DNA of 64,000 nt. Origin: Anadara kagoshimensis (taxonomy: Eukaryota; Mollusca; Bivalvia; Arcoida; Arcidae). The position numbers and the translations under genes are program-made. Location of the stretch: contig CM037871.1 of the NCBI GenBank assembly GCA_021292105.1, positions 51,994,700 through 52,058,699 of the forward strand, given 5' to 3'. How positions within the stretch are numbered: position 1 is the stretch's first letter; each line of letters begins with the position of its first letter. This document shows, in pieces, positions 23,001-36,800 of the stretch. The notes below the pieces were generated by a model. It was given only the letters and a program-made list of their open reading frames with translations, had not been told where the DNA came from and made no database searches.

Positions 23001-26000
23001 GAATTTTAATAATTTCATTTTCAAGTGTCCGGGAACTTAGAGGAAATATGAAAATTATACACTTAAAAAAATGGGGGTGTCCGAATATTTAGAGTTGTCC
23101 GATATTTTGGACCGGATGTCTGATCGTAAGCAAGTCTCGCTGCCCTCCCGGTAATGCAAGACACTATCAACGACGATACGCACATAAATATCATCTATAA
23201 TATAAATTTTCAAATAAGTTTAGGTTAAAATTACCTGTTGTGTTGTTTTTTTTACAAAAAAGTTATATTTGAAGTGTTTGTTGACCAATAATCATGATCC
23301 AATGTGTAACACATCGAGGGATGCCATTTTTGGTAAGTAAATTGCGTGATCTTAGTAATTCCCAACGTTTAAGGTTAACCGTGATCACACTTCGTCTTCT
23401 GTCACTGTCTACGGTCAAATTTTAATAATAATAGTCAAGACTATTTCTCACTAAAGTAAATTCATATTTTTGTACGCTAACCAGGACATGTATGAATGAG
23501 GTTCGGCGTGATCAATACAGCTTTTCTTAAAAAATCAAATTTATCACTCATGGAACAAAATAGTTTACAAATACATTGTTTTAAATCACATTTCAAACAA
23601 TTTTCATCTTCAAAAAAAAATACATTGTAATGTCTATCTTCTAGTTTTAGACAGATGAAAGTATTGGAGGATCGGGAATTCCCATAGTTGACATGCACTG
23701 AATCAGAGGGAATTCCACAAGTTTTCTCATCCAATGAAATTCATTGATAACGTCCTTCCTGAAAAAATGTCTTTGATGTTGGATTTGTGTACCGACAGAA
23801 CTTTTGGTCTCGTACGATGTTTCGTAGCCGAGTTTAAATTTTAATCACTTTCACTTTCAAAAGAATTAAAGCACTTAATACAGGTATGGTCTCATTGAGC
23901 TTACATTAAAACGTAAATACATCGTAAAATACATGTCCTCCAAGTTACAATCATGACTCCCTCACGCAAATACACAACGCAACAGACGCATAAAAATAAC
24001 ACATTTCAATGTAAATTAACAACAAAACAACATAGTTTCTTCTTGTTTTTATTCAATATTAATTATAAGCAATATGTACCCCGTGTTCCGGGTGAGTTCC
24101 AACAAAATCGTGTCCGGATTTAGATGCAAAAAATTGCCGTCAGAAATTAGAGGAAATTTGAAAATTATTGAAATTTCAAAATTGGGGTGTCCGAAAACAT
24201 ATAGGGGCCGAATATATAGAAGGATTACGGTACTTCAAATTCATGCAGACATGTACATGTCTGGGTAAACAAAAAGTTATTAAATTTATTTTGTTTGGGT
24301 ACTTGGTATTTTGTTTGGGTACTTGGTACTGTCATAAATTTGAGTAAAGTTGTTTAATAAATACTTTGAATATTTATACAGATTTAATTGAAAGTTATAG
24401 GAAAAGATCACTTTAAACCATATCTCGTAACACTTGACCCAGGATGTATAATAAGGAAAGCTGAAGTGGGGTTGGGTAATTGTTGAATCATCCATTGATA
24501 CACATGTGTATTTTGTTACCTATAGCCTGTTTCAATTTATGTATGTGTTCTCTTACAAGTGCCATTATCTTTTGTCATGAAAAGTTGACTGACAGGATAC
24601 TGGTAATTGCTGCTATTGAATTTAAAAGTCCTTGGACTATCACTGGACTGGAATTTTAATGCCCTTAAACTTTGGAATAGCGGTTTTCTGAAGAAAAATA
24701 AAATCCCCAGGGGTAGCATCATAAAACAAAATTTTTAATATTTTAGAGCTTTCTTTGTTGATTTTTGCCTTAAGTAATATCATACAAGGTGATATTGGTA
24801 CAACAGATTAATTATAAATAATCTTATTTTGGTAAGGGATTATCCTGTATTTAAGTTCTGTATTAATGTCAGATATCTGTAGGAATATTTTCCAACATTT
24901 ATTGTTTACTTAATAGATAATGTCTGTCCAGAACTGAAGTTAGTCACTGTTAGTGTGGTGGTCATTGTGGCGGGTTTATACCTCCAAAATTGGGATAAAT
25001 TCACAAACCACAGGTTGGAAGTTGCACCTAAAAAGTGAATGAATTAAACATTTTAAAATGTTCACAATGACAATGGTCTTAACTTGCTGTAAATGAAAGC
25101 ATGATTGGATTAACTGCAAAATTTTGCACGGCATAAAAAGAGTGATGGAAGATATTGCCGTCTTGCACCCAACAATGCAAGATGTAGCCTACTGCCAATA
25201 TCTGTCAGTGAAATCAGAGGTGTATTGATGGTTAAGAACATTTCGAAATAAATTGTTGTATTTTGTGGTGCAAAAATCAATCACTTCTTTAGGCAAATCT
25301 CAATCCTAAGTCTGATATTTTTGGTCTAGAACTTGACAAACCATATTTTTACTAAATATATTAGATCTCGGGTGGAAATTTCCCTATTCAGTGCCACAAG
25401 CAGTGAAAGATTCTTTTAATATCACATTTTAAGCAAGACAAAAGTAAGATCCACATTTATACTGGAGTAAACTGGATTAAACAGTCATACTGGCACAAAT
25501 AATTATATATTCATTTGTACATGTATGTATGTTGATTCTATAACCTCTAAGAATTAGTATTATGGAATTCATTGACAGCCCCAGTATGACGCATTCTACT
25601 TAACATGGTAGTTATTCTTTATCTCATGTGGTCAGTGCTAATTGTGACAAAATATGATCTACATGTTTACTCAAATAGTTCACATTCATTATCTCTCACC
25701 CCACATTCATTATCTCTCACCCACTTTACACTAATAGCTTTAATAATATGAAGAGGGGGATTACTGTGGTATAAAGATAGATCTATCTTGGCAAATATCC
25801 CATAAATCAACATATTTTTAACACTTTTTAAGGTTGACTTAGTTTTAACTTTTACTAGCTAAACTTGCTACTACACCAAACTGTAAACAGTTATCTAGCA
25901 GTGCTTGCTTTGCAGATCTATGCCAGGTAACATGTTGGCACTTGGCAGGGATGAAGATTAGCAGGGGCCCAGTAGTCCATAGCTACTAAAAATCAGTCTG

Positions 26001-29000
26001 GGTCCCTTAATGTTTACACATTTTAGCTATTTATTACTATTACAATTCCTTTCTGAAGTGAGCTGGGCCCCAAACTCAAAATAGTTCAGCTTCATCCCTG
26101 TGTTGGCTTGACTTGGGAGTAGACATTTTCAGCACATGTAGGCCTTCCTTTTGTACCACCACTCATTAAATTCTGTGAATATTTTTTTGGAAAAGTTACC
26201 TTTACAGCACTGGCTTAGTTCTGTCAGTAAGCCCATTGATAGAACATTCAGCCTTTCAAGTGATAATAATTTACCCTTTGTTCTGGCAATTTGTTTGTCG
26301 GACTAGATATAAATTGTCTGGCTATTTCTACAGATTTTGTACTCAATATGATGTCTAACTTCACTTTGCAGCAGGGCACTGACTAAATACACTTGAAATC
26401 AAATAATGTTGCTTTTGTAAAAACTCAAAAAGTCAAATATCTAGAGAAAATGGAAACCAGTCTGACAAAGTTTTAAAAGCTATATTTACCATCAGTTCAG
26501 CCTACCAAATGGTGGAAGACCCAGTGACCAGAGGCTATAAAATTTTCAACTGGGCCAGGATATGTAGAGTTGGGTTGTCTTTTTGCTTTTGGTTTTTTTG
26601 GGATGTACATTTCCATTGATGAACAAATCAGTTCTTGCATTTTGATTTTTATAAACAACATTGTTTTGTATTTACAACATTTTCTGGTGTAAAGCACCAT
26701 TCTGACTCATCAACATTCTTATACATCAAGAATACATTGTTATTCCTTACTAAAACATGATGGTCAGTCACTTCTAGTTGTAATTAGCTGGATGAATACA
26801 TAATATTGAAATAAAGAGATTTTATGGTCATCCTACAAACACTTGATATATTTATAAGAAATGTAAACATTGGTCATCAAGGAAGTACAAGTACTTAATA
26901 AAATTAGTAAATGTCTGTTTACAAGTTGTATGACCACCTGTTATGTAATGTTTTGTTTCACACTTCACTTTCATCCCTGGCTATTTTATTATGAAAGTTT
27001 GGAGTGGATGCTACATTTGTGTATTGACCTGTTGTTTCTGCATTGGAAAATGACAGTATGAGGTGAGGACTGTGATGCTGATGAAATTTTGGACAATGGA
27101 CATAAGATTTTCTGAAATTAACTGTTGTTGTTTATGGTATCATTGTCTGTTTTGGAAATTATTTTCTGGATGTTTATGTTGGTATTGTCTATAAATTTGG
27201 GCATTAAATTTTTTGGATGCAACTTGATTGATATTTATGGTGGTATTGTCTATGAAGGAAACATAAGAGTAAGACATTGGATTTTCTGGAAATGATTCTG
27301 TTGATGTTTATGGAAGTATTTTCTATGTGGAAAATTTTGGATATTGGATTTTCTGAAAGTCTGATGAATTCATTTTGAGAACTTTGTCAGAGTTTAAATG
27401 TATAAAAATAACCTAGACAGCTTAATTAAATTAAATGCATTGATCACATTTTGGTATTTTATTTATCTATATAGATACCACAAAAGAGACAGAGATGCTA
27501 AGAATTTAGAGAATCAGGTACAGACATTGGAGAAGCAGAATGCAGAACTGGAGAATAAAGCTACCAATGCAGAGAATCAACGTAAACATCTGGAAAAAGA
27601 AAACAATGTATGTACATGTATCAAAGTTAAACATAAATGTATGTAAGACCAAAAGACAAGTTTTTTTCTCCAACACTCTTGGAAAAAAATTAGGGTCTGT
27701 AGATGAGCAATTAAAAAAAATTACTTGACCATAATAAGGGCAAAAAAATTATATTGACCATAATAAGGGAAACAAGTGCCGATTGAAACAATGCTTATCA
27801 AAATATTGTCATAAAAACTTAAGGGTAGGCATAAAATTTAGAGTTGGTCCTGTTAGCGGAAACATGCTTCCATAAAATTCATTTTAGGCCTGTCCTGATC
27901 TATATGTATTTAACTATCCAGCTGGGAAGATTTAATATATTTAACCTAGTGTAATAAAATATTCCAGTTTTATTAGTGAAGTCTTACATATCATACACAA
28001 AGAATTAAATCATGTTGTCATTGTCATGGTTGTTTTTTTTATTGTTCGGAGCAGAACATGTATGTCAAATACAAGGAAGAACTTTATTTGCATCTTCCAA
28101 TAAAATTTAATTTTGATGAAAAACTAAAAAAGACTGGTTAAATTTTTAACGGATATTGGTGACAGCAAGTCCTTTGTCTCGTGATCTAAAATGAAAAACG
28201 TCACTGCTCATGTTCGCAAGTGCATTGTATAGATAAATAGGTTGTTTGGCACTGGAGAATAGTGCAATATCTTGTCTGGGCTGTAAAACCCTGTTCACTT
28301 CCTCCTTTAGTCATTTATTTGAATTGTCCAATGCAAATTCTTAATTCATTGTAACCCAGGATACTGTAACATCTGTGCATTTATGATTGTATAACTGACA
28401 ACAAACCATGTGTTCATTGACAAAAGAATTTAAATTTGTTCCTTGTCAGAATTGAAATATTTTATGGTATTGCCTTGCTTCATTTACTTCCCCTGTAAAC
28501 TATACTTTGAATAAATTAAACTTTAATGTATAAATATCAATTGGAATGTGTTAAGGTAAGGGGTTTAGGTTAAATTTCTAATGTAGCGTAAAAGTTACTC
28601 AAGTGGAACAGTGATCAGCTGTATTATATCTAGTATTTACTATAACATATATTTTACTACAATGTCAGCAAATTTTATTATCTTTTTACACAGATCTGGA
28701 ATATTTTTCTTTTATCTTTGGAAAAGTTAACCATTGAAACAATAGGTTAATTACAATATTTTTAATATGCAATCATTGAAATAATTTGATCCTATTTTGG
28801 GACTAACTTTGGGAGTTAATAGGGATTGTTGTCTGTAAGCTGCAGAAATAAGGTAAGGGTCCTATTTGGCCCCTACAGTCAGATGAAGAGTTATACTGAC
28901 TTGCCCAAATATAGTAAAATATTTCAAATAATTAAAAAAGTAACAATTTATGTGACATGTCCCTTGAATGACTGGAAACAACTCTAATTTTCGGTCATGG

Positions 29001-30708
29001 GTTTCAGTCCCCAGTTCCAGTCTCAAACAGGTGTCTGACAGCCCTGAAAAGGTTAAATTTGCCCATATTTGTAATTACTATTGAAAATTTTAAGAGAAAA
29101 GACCATTTTACCTTCTGTTACCTTAAAGTAAAATTTAACATTAACCTTTCTGGTTTTGGCGATGTTGTTGGCAGTGTGCAAATGTCAATTTTAAACTGCC
29201 AACTGGTGACTATATAACATGCAAGCTCCCTGATTCTATGGCATTCTTGTTCTTGAAGGTGTTGTCATCTGTAGGTTGAACCATTAACTGCCCCAAAGGC
29301 TGTTTTTGTTAACAATGCATAACCGTTAACCTGAAATAATGAAAAGCATTGGTTCCTGGTTTACAAATCACTATGTTAAAATTGCCTGTATTGAGGACTT
29401 TGAAACATCAGATAATTTTGAGAACATCTAATTAACTTCAAACCACCTTGCTTATTACTGATTTAGTTTAGATTACGGTATGTATAATTTATGTTTTTTT
29501 TTTACAGAGATTACGTGCAGATATATCGGCCTTGGAGAGACAGTTAGCAAATGCCAGAAAGGAATTGGAAAAGGAAACTCTCCAGAGGGTTGACTTGGAA
29601 AACCGTGTACAGAGCCTGAAAGAAGACTTGGCATTTAAAACACAAGTACATCAACAGGTACGGCAAATTTTAGATTTTAATCTACCGTCTAGACATCAGT
29701 GAGTGATATAGTAATGTATTTCATGTGTCCATTCGCCAGTCCATCTGTGCACCACACTTTTCAAATTGAAAAGTAAGGTATCTTTGATCAGGCCGTGGAT
29801 AAAGGACTGGATACTTGTCCTGACTGAGTTGAAACAGCCCAGTGATGAGTGGATTTTTATTTGGCCCAGTTTTTCTGATGTCATCCTTGATGCTTATTTA
29901 ATTGTCAATATGTAATACTATTTGAAAACGAAAATTAAGTAAAATAAAATTACATCTTTTTTGCAAGTTCTTAAGTTACAACTACTTGGTGCCAATTACA
30001 CAACATGATTTTTTGGCACAGTTTCTAGCAGCCTGAAAATTTTATTGATATTTGATATATTTTTGAGCATGAAGTTAGAATTTTAAAAGCTTATTGTGTC
30101 AATTTCTATGTCCGAGTTGTATAAATTTTGCTTTTATTCAAGCTTAAATTGGTCAATTCATTAGAATTTAAGGACAATTTCTGAATCCAATATATTATCT
30201 TTTGTTACCTAATCATTTAGTTGTGATTTCATATTTCAGGAACTGGCTGAAACTAAAAAGAACTGTAATTCAAAGGAAGAAATTGATGCTGGTGTACGAG
30301 AGGAATATGAAGCCAGATTACAAGAACAACTACAAGAATTACGTGAAATTCAAGAAGAGCAACTACAGGAAGTAAAACTAGAATACGAAAGCATGTATGA
30401 AAGAAGGGTAAGTTTATAGTTATTACATGTAATTTCATTGATGAGTATTTATTTTGTGAATATCATTTTCGTGTATTTCTGTTTAACATAAGTCTTTCTT
30501 TTATCAAATTTTATAGAATAACAGTTGTTTAAAGAATACAATTCACAGCTTTTTGCATCATATGTAAAAAAAATCTTATGCCTCACTTTTAATTGGCATA
30601 TGGGTTGACTGAGGGGGGGGGGGGGGGGGGGGTGGGGTATTTGAGCTTTCGCTTTATTATTAGCTCACCTGAGCCTTTCTGATCACAATTTGTCCGTTGT
30701 CTGTCGTC

Positions 30709-30750
<42 letters not shown>

Positions 30751-30798
30751 ACGAACCACTGGGCAGATTTCAACCAAATTTGGCACAAAGCACCACTA

Positions 30799-30837
<39 letters not shown>

Positions 30838-33800
30838 CCCTCTTTAAAGGGGAGATAATTGAGAATTATTGAAACTTTGTTGGTATTTTTCAAAAATCTT
30901 CTTCTCAAAAACTATTCGGCCTGTAAAGCTTAAACTTTTGTGGAGGCATCCTTAGGAAGTGTAGATTCAAGTTTGTTCAAATCATGGTCCCCGGGGGTAG
31001 GGAGGGGCCAAAAGAGGGGGATCAAGTTTTACATAGGAGTATATAGAGAAAATCTTTAAAAATCTTCTTCTCAAAAACTATTAGGCCTGAAAAGCTCAAA
31101 TTAAAATGGAAGCATCCTGAGGTAGTGTAGATTCAAGTTTGTTCAAATCATGGTCCCCGGGGTAGGGAGGGGTCACAAGAGGGGGATCAAGTTTTACATA
31201 GGATATATAAAGAAAATTTTTAAAAATCTTTTTCTCAAAAACTATTAGGCCAGAAAAGCTCAAATTAAAATGGAAGCATCCTCAGGTAGTGTAGATTCAA
31301 GTTTGTTCAAATCATAGTCCCTGGGGGTAGGGTGGGGCCACAAGAGGGGGTCAAGTTTTACACAGGAATATATAGAGAGAATCTTTAAAAATCTTCTCCT
31401 CAAAAACTATTAGGCCAGGAAAGCTCAAATTAAAATGGAAGCATCCTCAGGTAGTGTAGATTCAAGTTTGTTCAAATCATGGTCCCTGGGGGTAGGGAGG
31501 GGCCACAAGAGGGGGATCAAGTTTTACATAGGAGTATATAGAGAAAATCTTTAAAGATCTTCTTCTCAAAAACTATTAGGCCTGAAAAGCTCAAATTAAA
31601 ATGGAAGCATCCTCAGGTAGTGTAGATTCAAGTTTGTTCAAATCATGGTCCCCAGGGGTAGGGAGGGGTCACAAGAGGGGGATCAAGTTTTACATAGGAA
31701 TATATAAAGAAAATTTTTTAAAATCTTTTTCTCAAAAACTATTAGGCCAGAAAAGCTCAAATTAAAATGGAAGCATCCTCAGGTAGTGTAGATTCAAGTT
31801 TGTTCAAATCATAGTCCCTGGGGGTAGGGTGGGGCCACAAGAGGGGGGTCAAGTTTTACACAGGAATATATAGAGAGAATCTTTAAAAATCTTCTCCTCA
31901 AAAAACTATTAGGCCAGGAAAGCTCAAATTAAAATGGAAGCATCCTCAGGTAGTGTAGATTCAAGTTTGTTCAAATCATGGTTAAATAATAGTGTATTTT
32001 CCATGCTGTATTCTTTTATATAAGTATTTTGATATAAAGTTAAATATATTGTTCATGAGAAATATATTAATTGTACTTGTATTTAAAAGCTAATTTTTAA
32101 TGTAAATCCTGCTGTATTCTATAATTTCTATTTGCCATTTCCCGATTACAGTATTCGGCCTATGCATTTTCTCTCTTTGAGATTGGTAGATTGCATGATG
32201 AAAATTTTTTTTAAAATTATTTCATTGGTTGAAATGCTGTAAGAAAAAGGTAACGGAATAAGCCGAGGCTTGTCGAAACATCAACCTTTTACGGTACATA
32301 GAAATACTTACAAATTGTTTAGTGAAAAGCATCGGTAGGAAGTATAGATTTCAGTTTGTACAAAACCTCCCTCCCCTGCACTCACTTCAATACTGAACTC
32401 ATTTCGGCTTCTACCTAGCAAGTTGCTCAGGTGAGCGATGTGGCCCCTGGGCCTCTTGTTTATTTATGTAAAGAAAATAGTTGAATGAGAAAACTATCTT
32501 TATACAAATTATCTCAACATGCAGGGCAATATGTTATTGAAGATGGCCATAAAAATATACATTTAATTGTTTATAATCTAAATTTTAGTTTGGTGATATG
32601 CAGTCAGCATTAGACAGAAGTATGACATCATCAGACTCCTCAAGAGAAGATTTAAGAGTTACAAAGAAGAGAATTAGCGAGTTAACATCTGAAGTAGATA
32701 AACTAAGATCTCAGGTAAGATGGAAGGTCTGTCAGTAAGAAATTGTATCTAGATTGGATTTCACACTAAATATATCAAATTATATTTATAAAATAAGTGT
32801 TCTTCCATGTTATAAATGTATATATAGAATAATACATGGTGAAATCCATATCATATTCCATATCTGATGGAGACCACCCATATCAAACTGAGGGCTTTAG
32901 TCTTGAGGTCTGATATTGTCGAAACTACAGAAACTACATGTTTACAACAAAATATATATGATAAGTCAAAATATTCCCCAAATTATGTATTATTAGTTTA
33001 TTAATGTAAAATGTCTTTGCTTATAATCAAAAAGTAAAAAATGGGATAATAATTACAAAACTACTTTTAACTTTTGCACGTTTTCTTGCAGATGCTATAT
33101 CTTGGTATATCATCAATGTTATTTACAAGTATACATTGTTTGAAGATTTAAATGTAGTTACATTCATGCGCAACCAAGATCAGGCTGAAACCCTCCTGTT
33201 TCTTATATTTCTTGTGACTCATACTCATTATGCACTCATATATCATCATGAAGCAGTAGAACCCTGCTTCATTATAACATGCTGCCATTGATTTCAACAC
33301 AGAAAATCAAAATTTTAATGTAACCATGTTCTTCCATTTTTACTGGATAACAGTGTTATTTATATGTATTTATGGTTGCTGTGCCTGTACTAAAGCATAT
33401 TGATACTTTTCTCTTTGCAGGTTATAGCTTATGAATCTAGAATACGAGATCTGGAGGATCAGTTAGCCAGAGAACAAGATGAGAATGCTGAAAGATTAGC
33501 AGCTAAAGATCTAGAACTAGGAGAACTTAGACAGTTACTAAATGATCAGATGCAGGAATACTCTGATCTTCTGGATGTCAAGATTAAATTGGACAATGAA
33601 ATCATGGCTTACAGAAAACTCCTAGAAGTTGAAGAAGAGAGGTAAGATTTCTGTTTGAATTGTACACAAATTTGTTTATATTTATTTAAAATCAAGGTTT
33701 TTAAAGATGGAGGAATACATAAGTTACTAAATCATTTTGGTTCCAGGTTTTGTTTTTCTGAATTTTGTGCAGAAATAATGCTGCAAGGTAATGTAATGGA

Positions 33801-36800
33801 ATACCCCAGCATACTACATGATCAATACCTCTTAACAATTGGGGCGAATGATATGGAAAACTTTAATGTCTCAAACTGTCTGGAATATTGTATTTTTTTG
33901 AAAGGAAAATGTCATACTAAATGAATCCATATCCAATTGGAATAATGTTTGGTACAAATGTTATGAGGTACCATGTCATGGTGTGTTGGTGAATTCTATT
34001 GACATTGTACTTCCCTGCCTATTAAATAGGTTTATACGAGATTCTTGGTAACATGTCCCTTAGCTATGGTATATGTGGATAGCATGTTTTTAGTGTTAGA
34101 CAAGGAGGAAACGGTTTTGACTGTTTTTGTCATATGAAGCATAAAAGGTCTAGTGTGGATAGAAAACATTTTCCAAAGTCCATTACTTTGGTGAAATAGT
34201 TACGCCAAAAAGTTTTTATGATTTCATGAATGATTAAACATTATGTAGGAATAGAAACGTTACATATGAAAGGTGGGGAAATGTAGTGGGGGTAATGCTG
34301 TACTGTGTCTAAGACCCCCAGTCAAGATTCTTTCACTGTAATTGAGTTGGTCAGTTATGGGAGGGTGGAAGAAAATGGAGTACCCTGACAAAACCACCAA
34401 TCTTTAGCAAGTGAACTTACAAACTTTGCTGAGCTAGGATCTCCCCATGTGAGAGATGGTGTGATCTTTAAGTGTGTGCTTAAGACCAAACTGCCACTGA
34501 GGCCTCACAAAGTGAAAGAAATTTTGATGAATTAATTGTCGATCTACTAATTAACAGGACGTCAAAAATTCTCCCCAATAAAAGGTAAGTCATTGGAGAA
34601 GTATTGCAGGTTTTAACCAAATGCTTAAATGTGTACATTTCAATATTAACAATCCAAAGTACCTATTTTAAGTTCCTATACTTCTTGATCTCATCCTTCC
34701 AGAATTCTCCCTCAATTCACAAATTTATGCTTCATTCAGGATTTTCTTGGTTTCATTTTCCTATTTATCTCTGAAGATTTTCCTTTTTGGGTGTCAAATC
34801 GTTGTTTCTTTCTGGTTCTTTCCAAAGTACACTTTCTGACTGTCCCTATTGCACAAAGCTTTTATAGATCATAACCCTGCATTTGCATTATGAAATGCAT
34901 CAATAATTTCTGTCTGCAGAACTGTGGTTTCTATGGTGTTGAAGTTGTCAACAATTTACATGGTGATGTGTAAACACTGGACATTATAAATTCGAGATGT
35001 AACAAAAAAGCTTTTATGTAGCATTATGACCAGGGTTCGTACAGGCCTGGAAAAGTCCTTAAATTTTGAGGTTTGCCCTAAAAAGACCCTAAAAACAAGT
35101 CTGACCCTAAAAAGCCCTTGAATTTGTCCTGAAGGCCCTAAAAAGCCCTTGAATTTAGCCAGTTGGGTGCCTGTATTTCGATAGTAAGTGGTTGCAAATA
35201 GACTGATATAAATGAATAATTAATTGATGTTACATTGAAATGTGCAATTTAAAGTTACCTGGCCCAACCGAACGCCCAACTTCAACCTCCACTTCACATG
35301 TCGTTACTATGAACACATTTGATTGAATGAGTTGCCTTTGCACTAATATTTTTTTGCTAAGATTTTCCCTTTGATTAGGCCTTAAATTTGAAAATAAGAC
35401 CCTAAAAAGTCCCTAAATTTAGAGTCCAAATATCTGTACAAACTCTGTATGACATATGTTTCCAACTTTTGAACTGTAAAATTTACAAAATATGTAATAT
35501 ACCTCTTGAAGCTAACTGAAAAAGAATTAAAAAAAAACCCACTAAAAATTCAGTCTTTTGGTCATGAGTGCTTTCTCTTCACCTTTAAACCTTGTAAATG
35601 GCTGTTTTAAATCTCTTTAGTTGGAAAATTTTAGTTGAAGAGTATCTCTCTTGCAAGACCAGTTATTTTATTGAATGTCATTCCATTTATTAATATGCTG
35701 AAGTTTCACATGATTGTGTTATTGTGTCAAAAATTTACATGAATTTTGTATATCTTACTCTTCCAACCAGTAGCCAAGACTAAACTTGAGTTATATTACA
35801 GCATTAACATGTCTTGTTATAGAGGTAATAAATAGCTTTAGAATAAGACTGTATTAAAGTATCCAATACCACCAGTTATTTTATTGAATGTCATTCCATT
35901 TATTAATATGCTGAAGTTTCACATGATTGTGTTATTGTGTCAAAATTTTACATGAATTTTGTATATCTTACTCTTCCAACCAGTAGCCAAGACTAAACTT
36001 GAGTTATATTACAGCATTAACATGTCTTGTTATAGAGGTAATAAATAGCTTTAGAATAAGACTGTATTAAAGTATCCAATACCAACAAGTTGTATAACTG
36101 TCGTATATATGTGTAGTATGTTGGCCATTTATGTATTCTCTGCTTAAATTGAGAACGGACACATTTATTCAACAGATCATGTGTTGATTCCTTTACTGGG
36201 CATAAAACAAATTTCAGTAATGAAAAATTATCAGACATATATTTCATGCTAATAAATGTATAGTTACACAATTTGGGGGGGGGGGGGGGGGGAGTATTTT
36301 TTGGAAGCTTGTGGCTCACAGTTTTCTAGTTTTACTATGAGGTTGTCAGTTCTAGGATGGTGTAGTGGAGTGTAGTAATGGTGTTTTACTCCACTGCCCA
36401 GTCAAGATTATTTTAGTGGAGTTGAGTAATGGTGTTTTACTCTCCTGTCGAGATTTTTTATTTTACAATGAGGTTGTCAGTTTTAGGATGGTGTAGAAAA
36501 CTTGAGTGCATGGAGAAAACCATTGACGAAATTTCTCACACTAGAATTATATAGTTTGTTAAAGTTTGAGGTTATAATGAAAAAACTATGAAAGACCTGT
36601 TGTTTAACCACAACATTTTGTTACATATAGTATGAACAGGATGGACTGAAGATTATTATTGCATTTAAGGATTCTAGAATCAAAACATTAAAAGAAATTT
36701 GGCATTATTCTGAAGGATACTTACAAAGAAAGATACATACTGTAGATTACTTTAATATCGCGAGTATCAAATTTCGCGTACTTACATCTGAGCTTCATTT

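Larger units (their letters stand above)
20080..27474 (+). other. Lamin intron 1 (7.4 kb)
   Basis: AT-rich. It holds a tRNA-like SINE head at 20925-21010, a TA-flanked transposon at 22976-24230, a dispersed repeat present twice (about 21790-21960 and 26050-26190) and a 23-bp duplication at 25680-25725. No coding exon was found inside. Confidence 0.8.

Noticed and set aside
23477..23734. 85-residue minus-strand frame as a transposase or gene
   Set aside because: No recognisable domain; it lies in the interior of a decayed TA-flanked element.
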